In this document: positions 36,422 through 44,693 of the stretch, one piece after another | Numbering within the stretch: the stretch's first letter is position 1 | How the letters are laid out: each line of letters opens with the position of its first letter | From: Pseudoroseomonas cervicalis | Lineage (GTDB): Bacteria; Pseudomonadota; Alphaproteobacteria; Acetobacterales; Acetobacteraceae | Direction of reading: 5' to 3' | Length of the DNA stretch: 64,000 bases | Assembly (NCBI RefSeq): GCF_030818485.1 | Contig: NZ_JAUTAJ010000004.1 | Span: 1,529,001-1,593,000 of the forward strand | Translations under genes and position numbers: made by a program | The notes under the pieces: generated by a model | Databases searched by the model: none | Told to the model about the DNA's origin: nothing | What the model saw: only the letters and a program-made list of their open reading frames with translations

Positions 36422-37405
36422 ATGATGCTCACCCTTCACCGTCGCAGGATCATGCTCACCGCCCTGGCCGGCAGCGCCGGCGCGCTGCTGGCGGGCCCGG
36501 CACCCGCCAGCGCCCAGCCGGCCGCGCCAGCGCTGTCCGGCAATTCCGGGCATTACCGCTTCCGCATCGGCGACATCACCGCCACGGTACTGAGCGACGG
36601 CAATATCGGCGGCCCGCCGCGCGTCTATGCCGGCGACGCGCCGGAGGCGGAGCTGGAGGCGGTGCTGCGCCGCGCCTTCCTGCCCACCGACCATCTGGTG
36701 CTGAACCTCAACACGCTGCTGCTGGAGATCGGCGGCCAGCGCATCCTGCTGGAGGCCGGGGCCGGCGCCACCATGGGGCCGCGGGGCGGGCGGCTGTTCG
36801 ACAATCTGCGCGCCATCGGCCTCTCGGCCGAGGATATCGACCTGATCATCGTCTCGCACACCCATCCCGACCATGTCGGCAATCTGCGGACCGCCGAGGG
36901 CGGGCCGGCCTTCCGCCGCGCCCGGCTGATGGTGCCGCGCGCCGACTGGGCCTTCTTCGTGCAGGGCGAGCCCGACCTTTCCTACATGCCGGTGCCGGCC
37001 GAGTTCCGCCAGCGCTTCGCCGCCAACATCAAGCGCAGCCTGGAGCCCTATGCGCGCGAGGTCACGCTGTATGAGGGCGGCGCCGAGATCGTGCCGGGGC
37101 TGCGCAGCATCGCCGCCGCCGGCCACACCCCGGGCATGGTCGCCTTCCTGGTGCAGTCCGGCGCCGAGCAGCTGCTGCTGACGGCCGACCTCGCCTACCA
37201 CCCGGTGGTCAATATCGACCAGCCCTGGCGCCCCGGCCCGGACCGCGACGCCGAGGCGGCGGCGGCGGTGCGCCGGCGCATCTTCGACCAGGCGGCGGCC
37301 GAGCGGATGCTGGTGCTGGGCTTCCACTACCCCTTCCCCGGGCTGGGCCGGATCCTGCGCACCGATACGGGCTACGCCTGGGTGCCGGCCGGCTGGCAGT
37401 TCTGA
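36422..37405 (+). CDS. Exported MBL-fold metallohydrolase
   Basis: 327 residues from the ATG at 36422; a second ATG follows at once. The signal has basic residues HRRRIMLTALAGSAGALLAG, ending near ASAQP. The metallo-beta-lactamase core shows SHTHPDHVGN, the HxHxDH zinc motif, then AGHTPGMVAFLV and LTADLAYHP. Such proteins include lactonases and other hydrolases; the substrate is unknown. It is followed after 35 bases by an aldo/keto reductase that also has a Tat-type signal, suggesting a joint periplasmic task. Confidence 0.88.
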   Translation: MMLTLHRRRIMLTALAGSAGALLAGPAPASAQPAAPALSGNSGHYRFRIGDITATVLSDGNIGGPPRVYAGDAPEAELEAVLRRAFLPTDHLVLNLNTLLLEIGGQRILLEAGAGATMGPRGGRLFDNLRAIGLSAEDIDLIIVSHTHPDHVGNLRTAEGGPAFRRARLMVPRADWAFFVQGEPDLSYMPVPAEFRQRFAANIKRSLEPYAREVTLYEGGAEIVPGLRSIAAAGHTPGMVAFLVQSGAEQLLLTADLAYHPVVNIDQPWRPGPDRDAEAAAAVRRRIFDQAAAERMLVLGFHYPFPGLGRILRTDTGYAWVPAGWQF

Positions 37406-37440
37406 CCCCTCCCCCGCCGCCACGCGCGAAGGTTCCCGCC

Positions 37441-38538
37441 ATGACGCATGCCTCCCTGCCCCTCGACCGCCGCGGCCTGCTGGGCGCTGCCGGCGCCGCC
37501 GCGGCCCTCGGCCTGGCCGGCCGCCCCGGCAGCGCCCGGGCCCAGAGCGCCGCCCCCGCCGCCACCGCGACCGCGCCCATGGAGCCGGTCATCACCCGCC
37601 GCATCGGCCGCACCGGCCGCGAGGTGACGGCGCTCGGCCTCGGCACCTTCCTCACCTTCGACCTGCTGCCCGGCCAGCCGCGCGACCGGCTGCGCGCGGT
37701 GATGGCGCGCTATCTCGCCGGCGGCGGCGGGGTGGTCGACACCTCGCCGCTCTACGGCTCGGCCGAGACCAGCGTCGGCGCCTTTCTCTCGGAGATGCCC
37801 GAGGGGCGCGGGGTCTTCCTGGCCAACAAGATCTGGTCCACCGGCGAGTATCTGGGCGACACCAGCCATGCCCAGCGCAGCCTGGAGCAGTCGCGGCTGC
37901 GGGTCTGGCGCGACACCATCGACCTGATGCAGTGCCACAGCCTGACCAATGCGCCGGTCATCGTGCCGCTGCTGCAGGGCTGGAAGCGCGAGGGGCTGAT
38001 CGGCCATGTCGGCGTCACCCACCATGAATCCGGCTTCCAGCCGGAGCTGGCGCGCTTCGTCGAAAGCGGCGCGGTGGATGTGGTGCAGACCAACTACTCG
38101 ATCTACGACCGCGCGGCGGAGGAAAGGCTGCTGCCGGCGGCGGCGGATCGCGGCGTCGGCGTGCTGGTGAACCTGCCGCTGGAGAAGGCGCGGCTGATGC
38201 GCGTCGTCGAAGGCCGGGCGCTGCCCGATTTCGCCCGCGAATTCGGCGCCACCAGCTGGGCGCAGTTCTTCCTGAAATGGGTGATCGCCCATCCGGCGGT
38301 GAGCTGCGTGCTGTGCGGCACCTCCGACCCCGCGCACATGGCGGACAATCTGCAGGCGCTGCGCGGCCCGCTGCCGGATGCGGCGATGCGCCAGCGCATG
38401 CTGCGCCACATGGAGACGATCCCGGGCTTCGGCCGCATCGGCGCCATGCCCTGGTATCCGGGCAAGGAGGCCCAGTACCAGGGCCAGATCCGGCAGGCCC
38501 AGGCGCGGGCCCGGGCGCGGGCGCGCCCGGCGGAGTGA
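37441..38538 (+). CDS. Tat-exported aldo/keto reductase
   Basis: 365 residues. The N-terminus PLDRRGLLGAAGAAAALGLA is a Tat signal, so a cofactor-loaded enzyme would be exported folded. The AKR tetrad is visible: GVVDTSPLYGSAE (Asp and Tyr), LANKIW (Lys), LMQCHSLTN (His). The C-terminus has an Ala/Arg/Gln-rich tail. Substrate is unknown; NADPH supply in the periplasm is a puzzle common to this group. Confidence 0.88.
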   Translation: MTHASLPLDRRGLLGAAGAAAALGLAGRPGSARAQSAAPAATATAPMEPVITRRIGRTGREVTALGLGTFLTFDLLPGQPRDRLRAVMARYLAGGGGVVDTSPLYGSAETSVGAFLSEMPEGRGVFLANKIWSTGEYLGDTSHAQRSLEQSRLRVWRDTIDLMQCHSLTNAPVIVPLLQGWKREGLIGHVGVTHHESGFQPELARFVESGAVDVVQTNYSIYDRAAEERLLPAAADRGVGVLVNLPLEKARLMRVVEGRALPDFAREFGATSWAQFFLKWVIAHPAVSCVLCGTSDPAHMADNLQALRGPLPDAAMRQRMLRHMETIPGFGRIGAMPWYPGKEAQYQGQIRQAQARARARARPAE

Positions 38539-38603
38539 GGGTGGGGCCGCACCGGTCGCGGCGGCCGGTGCGGCACGGCGCCGCAGGCCGGGGCCGCCCC
38601 GCC

Positions 38604-39419
38604 CTATAGCAGCCCCTCCTCCGCCGCCTGGTGGACGGTCCGGACCACCGGGCGGAAGCCAAGGCGGCGCGCCAGCGACACATCCATCTGCAGCCGCCAG
38701 GGATTCTCCAGCGGCGCGGCGGAGGGCGGCATCGCCTGGCCGACCAGCCCCGCCAGCTCGTAGAGCGAGGTCGGCGCCTCATCGGCGATGTTGACGACGC
38801 GCCCATCCATCGCGCCGGACAGGGCCAGCCGCGTGGCGGTCGCGATGTCGCGGTGATGCACCAGGCTCATCCGCAGGGCCGGATGCAGCCCGAAGCGGGT
38901 GGCGAGCCCGGGCAGCGCCTGCAGATGCCCATCCGCCTCACCATAGACGAAGCCGAGGCGCAGCACCGACCAGGCCAGCCCGCTGTCGCGCAGCACCGCC
39001 TCGGCGGCGAGCTTGCTGGCCGGATAGGCCTGCAGCGGCGTCGCCGCATCCGCCTCGCGCGCGGGATGCGGCGTGTCCGCATCGTAGATGTTGGAGGTGC
39101 TGGCCAGGATGAAGCGCGCCCCGGGCGCCCGCGCCCTGGCCGCCGCGACGAGGTTGCGGGTGCCCTCCAGATTGCTGGCCCAGATCAGCCCGGCCTCGGC
39201 GCCGCGGAACACCGCGGCGAGGTGGATGATGGCGGAAACCCCCTGCATGGCCGCGGGCAGCGAGGCGGGGTCCAGCAGATCGGCCTCGACCCGCGTCGTG
39301 CCGGCCGGCGCCGGCCGCCCGGCGCGCAGCAGCAGGCGGCAGGCCAGGCCGGCGCCGGTCAGGCGCGGCACCAGGCGCGCGCCGACCAGGCCGCTGGCGC
39401 CGGTCACCAGGACGGTCAT
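38604..39419 (-). CDS. NAD-dependent epimerase/dehydratase family protein
   Basis: 271 residues. The extended SDR marks are present: VTGASGLVGARLVPRLTGAG (Gly-rich NAD site), IIHLAAVFRGAE, ASTSNIYDA and YPASKLAAE with the Tyr-x3-Lys pair. The substrate could be a nucleotide sugar or an aldehyde/ketone. Its start overlaps the upstream MarR gene by 4 bases (ATGA), so the two are translationally coupled and share one operator-controlled promoter. Confidence 0.88.
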   Translation of the reverse strand: MTVLVTGASGLVGARLVPRLTGAGLACRLLLRAGRPAPAGTTRVEADLLDPASLPAAMQGVSAIIHLAAVFRGAEAGLIWASNLEGTRNLVAAARARAPGARFILASTSNIYDADTPHPAREADAATPLQAYPASKLAAEAVLRDSGLAWSVLRLGFVYGEADGHLQALPGLATRFGLHPALRMSLVHHRDIATATRLALSGAMDGRVVNIADEAPTSLYELAGLVGQAMPPSAAPLENPWRLQMDVSLARRLGFRPVVRTVHQAAEEGLL

Positions 39420-39877
39420 GCGCCGCCGCCCTGGCGCAGCGCCGCTTCCAGCCGTTCGGTCGCGCTGCGCAGCACATGGATGGCGGTGGCGATCTCCGCC
39501 TCCTCCAGCCCGTCGAAGGCGATGCTGCGGATGACGGTGAGATCGGGGAGACGCTGCCACAGCTGCGCCCCGGCCTGGGTGAGGCAGAGGCGCTTCTGCC
39601 GCTGGTCCTCCCGGTCGGGCTCCTGCGCGACCAGGCCCTTGCGCAGCAGGGCGGCGACGATGCCGCTCAGCGTCGCGCGCTCGACCTGCAGCAGGCGCAC
39701 CAGCTCGCGCTGCGGCGTCGGGCCGGCCTGCGCCAGATGGTGCAGCACATACCATTGCGCCGAGCCGAGCTCGTAGGGCCGCAGCGTGGCATCCATCAGC
39801 GCGCGGCCGGCGAAATAGCATTGCTTGGCCCAGGCGCCGAGCTGGTCGCGGCCGGAGCCGCTCGGGGGGTCGCTCAT
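39416..39877 (-). CDS. MarR-family transcriptional regulator
   Basis: 153 residues from the ATG at 39877, preceded by CGAGGCGAT. The winged HTH reads AQWYVLHHLAQAG, TPQRELVRLLQVERATLSGI, and wing DREDQRQKRLCLTQAG. It is first in an operon with an epimerase-like gene, and a perfect dyad lies in its promoter, so autorepression relieved by a small molecule is likely. Confidence 0.9.
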   Translation of the reverse strand: MSDPPSGSGRDQLGAWAKQCYFAGRALMDATLRPYELGSAQWYVLHHLAQAGPTPQRELVRLLQVERATLSGIVAALLRKGLVAQEPDREDQRQKRLCLTQAGAQLWQRLPDLTVIRSIAFDGLEEAEIATAIHVLRSATERLEAALRQGGGA

Positions 39878-39891
39878 CAGATCGCCTCGTT

Positions 39892-39927
39892 TGTTAGGTT
39901 CCTGGCAATTAAGTATGGAACCTAACA
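39892..39927. promoter_or_regulatory. MarR operator
   Basis: TGTTAGGTTCC (39892-39902) pairs perfectly with GGAACCTAACA (39917-39927) around a 14-base spacer. It lies 15 bases upstream of the MarR start codon and is the only strong dyad in the region. Confidence 0.7.
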
Positions 39928-40411
39928 TTCTTCAAGCCCGCCATGCGCATGGCCGGCGAAAGGCCGGAAGCAGTTGCCCGAGGCTGATGGATCTCCGTCG
40001 CGCCGCCTATGCCTAGGGGGCGCGGGGCGCGCCCCTCCCGCAGCGGCGCGAGCGGCAATGATGCGGAGCTGGCCGCCGCGCTGGGGGGCGGTTAGGAGCG
40101 GACGAAGCGGCTCCAGCGTCGGAGGGGGGCTGACCGGGCGAAGCCCAGGCCAGCGGCGCCGTGAGCGCGGGACCCGCCGCGCAAGGCGGCCAGCCGGCGC
40201 TTCGCCGAGGCCGGCTGCAGCACGCCCCGCTGGGCCACCGGAGCCTGTCCGCGGCCGAGCGCCCTGCCCGCGACAAACCAGCAAAAGCTGGCGCGGATCG
40301 CCCCCGCGCGCATGCCGCGGCACCAGAGGGACAGGGCGGATGGCTGGCCGAAACACGGGGTCGCCCATTCAGGCCGCCAGATGCCTGATCAGTCGGGAGA
40401 TTTTGGAAAGA
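39928..40411. other. Gene-free chromosomal stretch left of the prophage
   Basis: About 480 GC-rich bases between the MarR operator and the putative attachment site. Open frames exist on both strands but none has a ribosome site, credible composition or a recognisable motif. A small hairpin, CCAGC-AAAA-GCTGG, lies at 40278-40291. The normal 3' flank of the tRNA-Glu gene should be here if the attachment reading is right. Confidence 0.4.
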
Positions 40412-40427
40412 TGGCGTCCCCAACGGG
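40412..40427 (-). other. Putative prophage attachment site (tRNA-Glu 3' end fragment)
   Basis: The minus strand reads CCCGTTGGGGACGCCA. This is T-stem 3' strand (CCCGT), acceptor 3' strand (TGGGGAC), discriminator G and CCA, as in bacterial tRNA-Glu genes that start GTCCCC. The match stops exactly where the T-loop should begin, so it is a 3' fragment and not a gene. Everything to the left is ordinary chromosome, everything to the right phage-like. The full tRNA-Glu should lie at the far end of the element. Confidence 0.6.
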
Positions 40428-40626
40428 CTCAATATTGCCAGGCGAAATCAGCACGTTACTTGGTCAAACCCTCAAAAACCCCCTGCCATAAATCAAGGAC
40501 TTAGACGGGTTTTGTCAAACTCCCCCGGCTCGTTCGACGCGACGCTCGGGGGCAGGCTGATCATCGCGTTTGTTCTTTTTTTGTTCGCACGCTAGGCGTG
40601 GGGCTGACCGCAGAGGAGCCCCCACC
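40428..40626. other. Left end of the prophage: repeats and promoter region
   Basis: GTCAAAC occurs at 40463-40469 and 40514-40520 in similar contexts and could be integrase arm sites. A GC hairpin (40522-40552, CCCCCG/CGGGGG) lies between these and the SOS box. The stretch is less GC-rich than the chromosome to its left. Confidence 0.35.
40572..40586 (+). promoter_or_regulatory. LexA (SOS) box
   Basis: GTTC, seven T, GTTC: the exact alphaproteobacterial SOS operator GTTC-N7-GTTC. It lies 40 bases before the ATG at 40627, in the promoter position of a three-gene phage operon, so that operon is probably switched on by DNA damage. Confidence 0.65.
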
Positions 40627-40968
40627 ATGCGCGCCAATCGTCGCCCTGCATCCCCTTCCCCTGGCGACGCCGCCCTCCGGCGAATGGCCGATTTGGTCGG
40701 CAGGCAAGCCACACCCCAGCGGCTCCGTGTGGCCGTGGAAGACCTCGTCTCCGAATGGCGTGCCGAGACATCGCTCGCTGATCGCGCGAGCATCCGGGAG
40801 CGCCTCGAGGACATGGCCCAGCAGCTCGCCGAGGGGATCGCGGAGGCGCGGCAGGCATTGGACGAGACGAGCCTCAGCCAAGCCACATTGCGCCGCCACG
40901 GGGAGGCATCCCTGGCGGCCTTGAGCGCCGCCCATGACGCGCTCCATGCAGCGCAGGCCACCCTATGA
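40627..40968 (+). CDS. Hypothetical prophage protein, helical
   Basis: 113 residues from the ATG at 40627, with GAGGAG nine bases upstream. It has an N-terminal basic stretch and then almost continuous charged helix (VSEWRAETSLADRASIRERL, AQQLAEGIAEARQAL), probably a coiled coil. No family is recognised. It is first in an operon under a LexA box and overlaps the next start by ATGA. Confidence 0.7.
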   Translation: MRANRRPASPSPGDAALRRMADLVGRQATPQRLRVAVEDLVSEWRAETSLADRASIRERLEDMAQQLAEGIAEARQALDETSLSQATLRRHGEASLAALSAAHDALHAAQATL

Positions 40969-41303
40969 CGGCCCTCCCAGAAGAGGGCACCTTTGCCTCG
41001 GACGCGGCGTCAGGGATCTACTACGTGGTCCGGTGCCGGTCCTGCCGCAGGCAGTCCCCCGTATCCGCGCTTTCCGTCGTCCGAGCCGGCCACGGAGACA
41101 GGCGGGTTGTCGGGAGCCAGTCCCGCTGGCGCTGCAAGGCCTGCGGGAAGCGGGGCGTAGACCTAACTGTCTCGGGCCAGTGGACCGGGCCGTGGGATGG
41201 CCGACCGGCTGACTGGGCCGAGACCGTGGAGGAGCGCATGCTGGGCCGCGATAGGCCCCTCTCCCTGGCCTCGGAGGTTGGCGATGGCCCACAACCTCAG
41301 TGA
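40965..41303 (+). CDS. Hypothetical zinc-ribbon protein
   Basis: 112 residues, ATGA-coupled to the preceding gene. Two CxxC knuckles (VRCRSCRR about residue 24, WRCKACGKRG about 57) form a likely zinc ribbon, suggesting nucleic-acid or protein binding. No specific family is recognised. Confidence 0.65.
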   Translation: MTALPEEGTFASDAASGIYYVVRCRSCRRQSPVSALSVVRAGHGDRRVVGSQSRWRCKACGKRGVDLTVSGQWTGPWDGRPADWAETVEERMLGRDRPLSLASEVGDGPQPQ

Positions 41304-41628
41304 GATTCGTCGGCGCGCGAGGCTGATGGAGGAGCCGCTGGAGATGTGGCGGCACTGCCTGGTCTACATGCGGTGTGCGGCAAAGCACCCGGCGTGCCGC
41401 ATGTGGGTGTCCGACCTGTTGGACCGGCCGGATCCGCTCCGCAAGGTTGGGGATCTACTGACCCGCCTGACCTGCAAGGAGTGCAATCAGCCGCCCCATG
41501 CGGTCGGCTTTCGCGCCGGCCCTGACAGCCCCCATTGGCAGGAGGTCATCATGCCTGACGATTGGGGACGCGGCTACCACGAGCCGTCGACTGTCCGCGT
41601 GGAGTGGTGGCGAGACATGAAGCTTTAA
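41284..41628 (+). CDS. Hypothetical small Cys-containing protein
   Basis: 114 residues from the ATG at 41284, overlapping the previous gene by 20 bases. Cysteines occur in MRCAAKHPACRMW and LTCKECNQPPHAVG, again a possible zinc site. The C-terminus is Trp-rich (PSTVRVEWWRDMKL). It is the third gene of the SOS-box operon and is convergent with the TIGR02391-like gene 13 bases away. Confidence 0.65.
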   Translation: MAHNLSEIRRRARLMEEPLEMWRHCLVYMRCAAKHPACRMWVSDLLDRPDPLRKVGDLLTRLTCKECNQPPHAVGFRAGPDSPHWQEVIMPDDWGRGYHEPSTVRVEWWRDMKL

Positions 41629-41641
41629 TCGCGCGGCGGGG

Positions 41642-42443
41642 CTAGACCCGCGGCGGCATCCGCGCCTGGTCCAGGCGCCTATGGATCAACGACGCCATGG
41701 AGAGCAGGTCCTCAGCGTCCTCTCGGGTCATCGGCCAGTGGACGCGCGGCGCATGGGCCGTGGGGTTCCGGAACATGCCGACAACGCCGCGGACCAAGTT
41801 CGCGAAACCCCGCTGCTCGCTCCTTTCGTCCTCGGTCTGGAGGCTGTTGATGGCCAGCATGGGCGGGGCACCTCCGAGGGCGCGGTCCACTAGTAAGGAC
41901 CCGTCGTCGGTGAGCCCGGTCCGTGACCGCATCTTGTCGGCGACGGACTTCACCGCCTCCAGGACCGCATGGAAATGGTCGTCGACCAACAGCTCGGCGC
42001 GGGCAGAACGCTAGGACGTCGGGATGGACGCCGCGTCGCACCAGATCCTCACGCAGCTCGCGGGCGCGCCGCTCGGCCTCGGGGATTGTTGTGGCGGCCT
42101 CGGCTGTCCAAAGTTCTCCTTTGGCGTCCACTTCCAACCCTGCGAACGCCAAGGCCCTGTTGACCTTGACGCGAAGCGGCTCAAAGCGGCCCGGCGCCTT
42201 GAGGTAGCGCTCCGGCTTCATGGCTTGCCTTAGGAGCTTCAGGACCGCTCCGCGATCCTGGCGGTTGTTCTGGCTCGCGACGAGACCGTTAAGGATGCGG
42301 TGGCGCTTCGTCATGGAAGGGGTCGGGTCGGGAATCGTCGCCACCCGCAGCAGGTGGCCGATCTCCGTGCCGGTGAGGCCGTCCTCGGTGTCACCGAGCG
42401 CCGCGGCGATAGCCTCAAGCTGGCTCTGGGTAAAGGTTGCCAC
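41642..42443 (-). pseudogene. TIGR02391-type (Ymh-like) HEPN protein, interrupted by one-base frameshift
   Basis: The first frame runs from the GTG at 42443 through AEAATTIPEAERRARELRED to HPDVLAFC and then goes out of frame. The second frame continues at RAELLVDDHFHAVLEAVKSV and ends at 41642. Dropping one C from a CCC run (plus-strand 42001-42003) joins them as LAFCRAELLVDDHFHAV, the expected TIGR02391 layout. The C-terminal domain has DGSLLVDRALGG, MLAINSLQTE and MFRNPTAHAPR, whose RNxxAH matches the HEPN catalytic motif. Such proteins are suspected RNases in abortive infection. It starts 2 bases after an Abi-like gene stops, so the two are one operon. Confidence 0.72.
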
Positions 42444-42445
42444 GG

Positions 42446-43312
42446 CTACAGGAACGGATTGGCCGTGCGGCTCATGCGCTCGTGCTCCGCCATCAGATAC
42501 GTGACGTAGCTGCGGATGAGGTTGCAGTAGAGCTGGGCATCACTTTTTGGCAGTTCGACGACGTGCTTGATGTCGGCGCCGTGACGCACGCCTCCACCGG
42601 TAGGGGATGACAAGAAGCCGTAGAGCTTGCTGATCCAGTCTATGACCTGCTCCAGCATCTGGCCTTTGTGGTGCCGCTTCAGTTCCCTTGCGATGGTGAT
42701 GAAGTACTTCTCCTGCACCGTCTTCCCGGTGCCCGTCTCCATCCCACGGAAGGCCGTGGAGACGGTCTCCAGCAGCCACAGGATCTCCGACACAGCCTGC
42801 CGATGGCGCCCCTCCAGCAGCAAGCGCTCCGACTCCCGGAGCGCATTCTGGATGATTTCTTGGGCTTGCTCGTCGAGGGATGGTTGCCGCACCGGCACGG
42901 CAACGGGAGTCATCGTGCCGGAGAATACTAGGTCGGGCGGCCGGATCTCGTAGCCGGTCGCATTCTCACCGAGCACACGGTTGATCAGGGCGAGGTTCGG
43001 CACGCCCAAGTTGGGGTTTTCCGCCTGCAGGCTCTGGGAGGCGGTCCAGAACGCCACGATGAAAAGGGGTGCGTTCACGGCGGCGCTGCGCATGGCATCG
43101 CTGAGGTCGGATTCCGCCCAGCTTGTATTGGAACTGTACGCATAGGGAATTCCCGCTGCGCCAGCAAAGTGGGACTTGAAGTGCTCCAGGATCTCCTGCC
43201 GGCTGCCCTGGAAGGCGATCCGGGAGATGAACTCGGAGAAGCTGCTGATAACACCCTGGGGAATCGGCTCTCCGGGAGCCTCAAAACGCCAGCTGGATGG
43301 GAAGTTCAGCAT
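42446..43312 (-). CDS. Putative abortive-infection-like protein
   Basis: 288 residues from the ATG at 43312 (LNFPSSWRFEAPG); the frame is open to 43411. The N-terminal ~180 residues show no motif I know. The C-terminal half is helical with EGRHRQAVSEILWLLETVST and WISKLYGFLSSPTGGGVRHG, a pattern like the C-terminal domain of Abi proteins with the conserved Gly-Gly-x-Arg-His. It precedes and is coupled to a HEPN-type gene. A defence or superinfection-exclusion role is inference from this pairing and its place in a prophage arm. Confidence 0.5.
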   Translation of the reverse strand: MLNFPSSWRFEAPGEPIPQGVISSFSEFISRIAFQGSRQEILEHFKSHFAGAAGIPYAYSSNTSWAESDLSDAMRSAAVNAPLFIVAFWTASQSLQAENPNLGVPNLALINRVLGENATGYEIRPPDLVFSGTMTPVAVPVRQPSLDEQAQEIIQNALRESERLLLEGRHRQAVSEILWLLETVSTAFRGMETGTGKTVQEKYFITIARELKRHHKGQMLEQVIDWISKLYGFLSSPTGGGVRHGADIKHVVELPKSDAQLYCNLIRSYVTYLMAEHERMSRTANPFL

Positions 43313-43630
43313 ACCTGCCCCACACGTACGAGGCCGCCATTCGGCCGTCACAGTTTCCCATGATACAGCATCCGCAACGCGGCACCTATCGGGCCGTGCG
43401 GCCTCCGTCACCTGGAATAAAGTAACAGCGTTAGCTCTTCTACTCCTTCGCCAACGTTACCGAGTAACCAAGCGCCACCACGCCTATAGGCACAACAGCC
43501 GCACGAAGGTCAGCTGCGTGCCAGCCGCAGAAACAACGGTGGGCTGCCTCTTTGCCCAAATGCTGGGGTGGCTTTGCCAGTCGCCAACACCGCCCTACCA
43601 TCGCGCGATCTCATCTCACTCGGGGTAAAT
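43313..43630. other. Divergent intergenic region in the prophage left arm
   Basis: 318 bases of lower GC content than the chromosome. GTTAC-CGA-GTAAC at 43456-43468 is a perfect 5-bp dyad, with a related GTAAC-AGC-GTTAG about 30 bases to its left. They could be operators for the leftward Abi-like operon or the rightward nuclease-like gene. No further gene is supported. Confidence 0.4.
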
Positions 43631-44218
43631 ATGGCAGACAGCATCGCAACGGTTGTGAACTGGTACGGGCCTTACACTGGCTCCAGTGAGGCCGAGGTGC
43701 TGGCCACGGCAAAGGGCGCCGCGAAGGAGGGATGGTCGAAAGGGCTTTACGCGGCTATCGGCTCTGGGGAGACCCTTCAGCGCGGCGCAAGGCGCCTGCT
43801 CTATATGGGCGTGGGAAACCCGCTGCACTCGCGGCTCATCCCGCAGCACCACCAGCTGAGCAAACTTTCCCTCCGGCAGATCTGGCTCGGCGAGATCGGC
43901 GTCCCGGGAATTCCGGGCAAGCGGCCGAAAAAGATCGACACCCATCTCGATATGGTCGAGTGGGCATCTGCCTTTTTCCTCGAGCTACCATTCAACAAAA
44001 AGAAGCGCCAGAATCCGCCCGATACCTCTTGCGTGGTCGTCAACCGGTGGTGGGAGACCGATTTCGAGACCTCGTCGGCCAAGCCGCTGAGGTCATGGCC
44101 GGACATCATCGAGTATGACTTCGACAAGGAGCTCGGGAACCTGGTTTGGTTCGCTCCCACGCGCCGCATCAAGCCTATCCCTGTGCACAAGGTCCGGCGC
44201 CCGAGAGCAACCATGTAG
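43631..44218 (+). CDS. Putative GIY-YIG-like nuclease
   Basis: 195 residues from the ATG at 43631. GLYAAIG (about 36-42) and LLYMGVGNPLHSRLIPQHHQ (about 56-75) resemble the GIY...YIG core with the following Arg, then EIGVPGIPGK, DMVEWASAFFLELPFN (candidate metal-binding Glu) and NRWW. The catalytic motif order is right, but the degree of divergence leaves this tentative. It is cargo gene 1 in a series of plus-strand genes, each followed by a convergent copy of a staphylococcal-nuclease-like gene. Confidence 0.5.
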   Translation: MADSIATVVNWYGPYTGSSEAEVLATAKGAAKEGWSKGLYAAIGSGETLQRGARRLLYMGVGNPLHSRLIPQHHQLSKLSLRQIWLGEIGVPGIPGKRPKKIDTHLDMVEWASAFFLELPFNKKKRQNPPDTSCVVVNRWWETDFETSSAKPLRSWPDIIEYDFDKELGNLVWFAPTRRIKPIPVHKVRRPRATM

Positions 44219-44264
44219 GCAGTCGACGACTACTGACCCCGCATCTCTCTTCGCCACACCCAAG

Positions 44265-44580
44265 GCGGCACCCGCTCGGCCTCTGGCAGCCGCCACAGCC
44301 CTCGTCTTCCCTGCCGGGCCTCGGCCTCCAGCACCAGGAGATCAGGGTCGCGGCCGTAGCGCCGATAGACCCAGGCCATGGCCCTGCCGCGCCAGCTCGA
44401 CGATGACATCTAGCGAGCCGATCCAGACCCGTCCCGCCTCCTACCGTAGCGATCGATGTCCGCCACATCGACGCGAGCGTCGCGCCTGAAGACCATGGCC
44501 GCCAGCGCCTGGCGAGCGTGAGAACCCCAGGGCTGGCACGCACGCCTAGGGAGCGTCGATGTCGGCTACGCGGATGCGTT
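44265..44580 (-). pseudogene. Decayed 3' copy of the staphylococcal-nuclease-like gene (copy A)
   Basis: About 315 bases align almost end to end with 45743-46058 of the intact nuclease gene downstream. Shared runs include GGCAGCCGCCACAGCCC, GTCGCGGC and CATCGACGCG, with scattered substitutions and small indels. It corresponds to the C-terminal two-thirds; the signal peptide and DGDT part are missing and the frame is broken. It lies tail to tail with the GIY-YIG-like gene. Confidence 0.75.
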
Positions 44581-44693
44581 CCTAAATCTCTTCAGCCGCC
44601 GAAAAAACAGGAGTAAGCAGGATCATGGCAATCAATTGCCAGGCTTTGAAGTACGCCATCCCGCTTCTCTATCTTTGTCCTACAGGAGATTAT

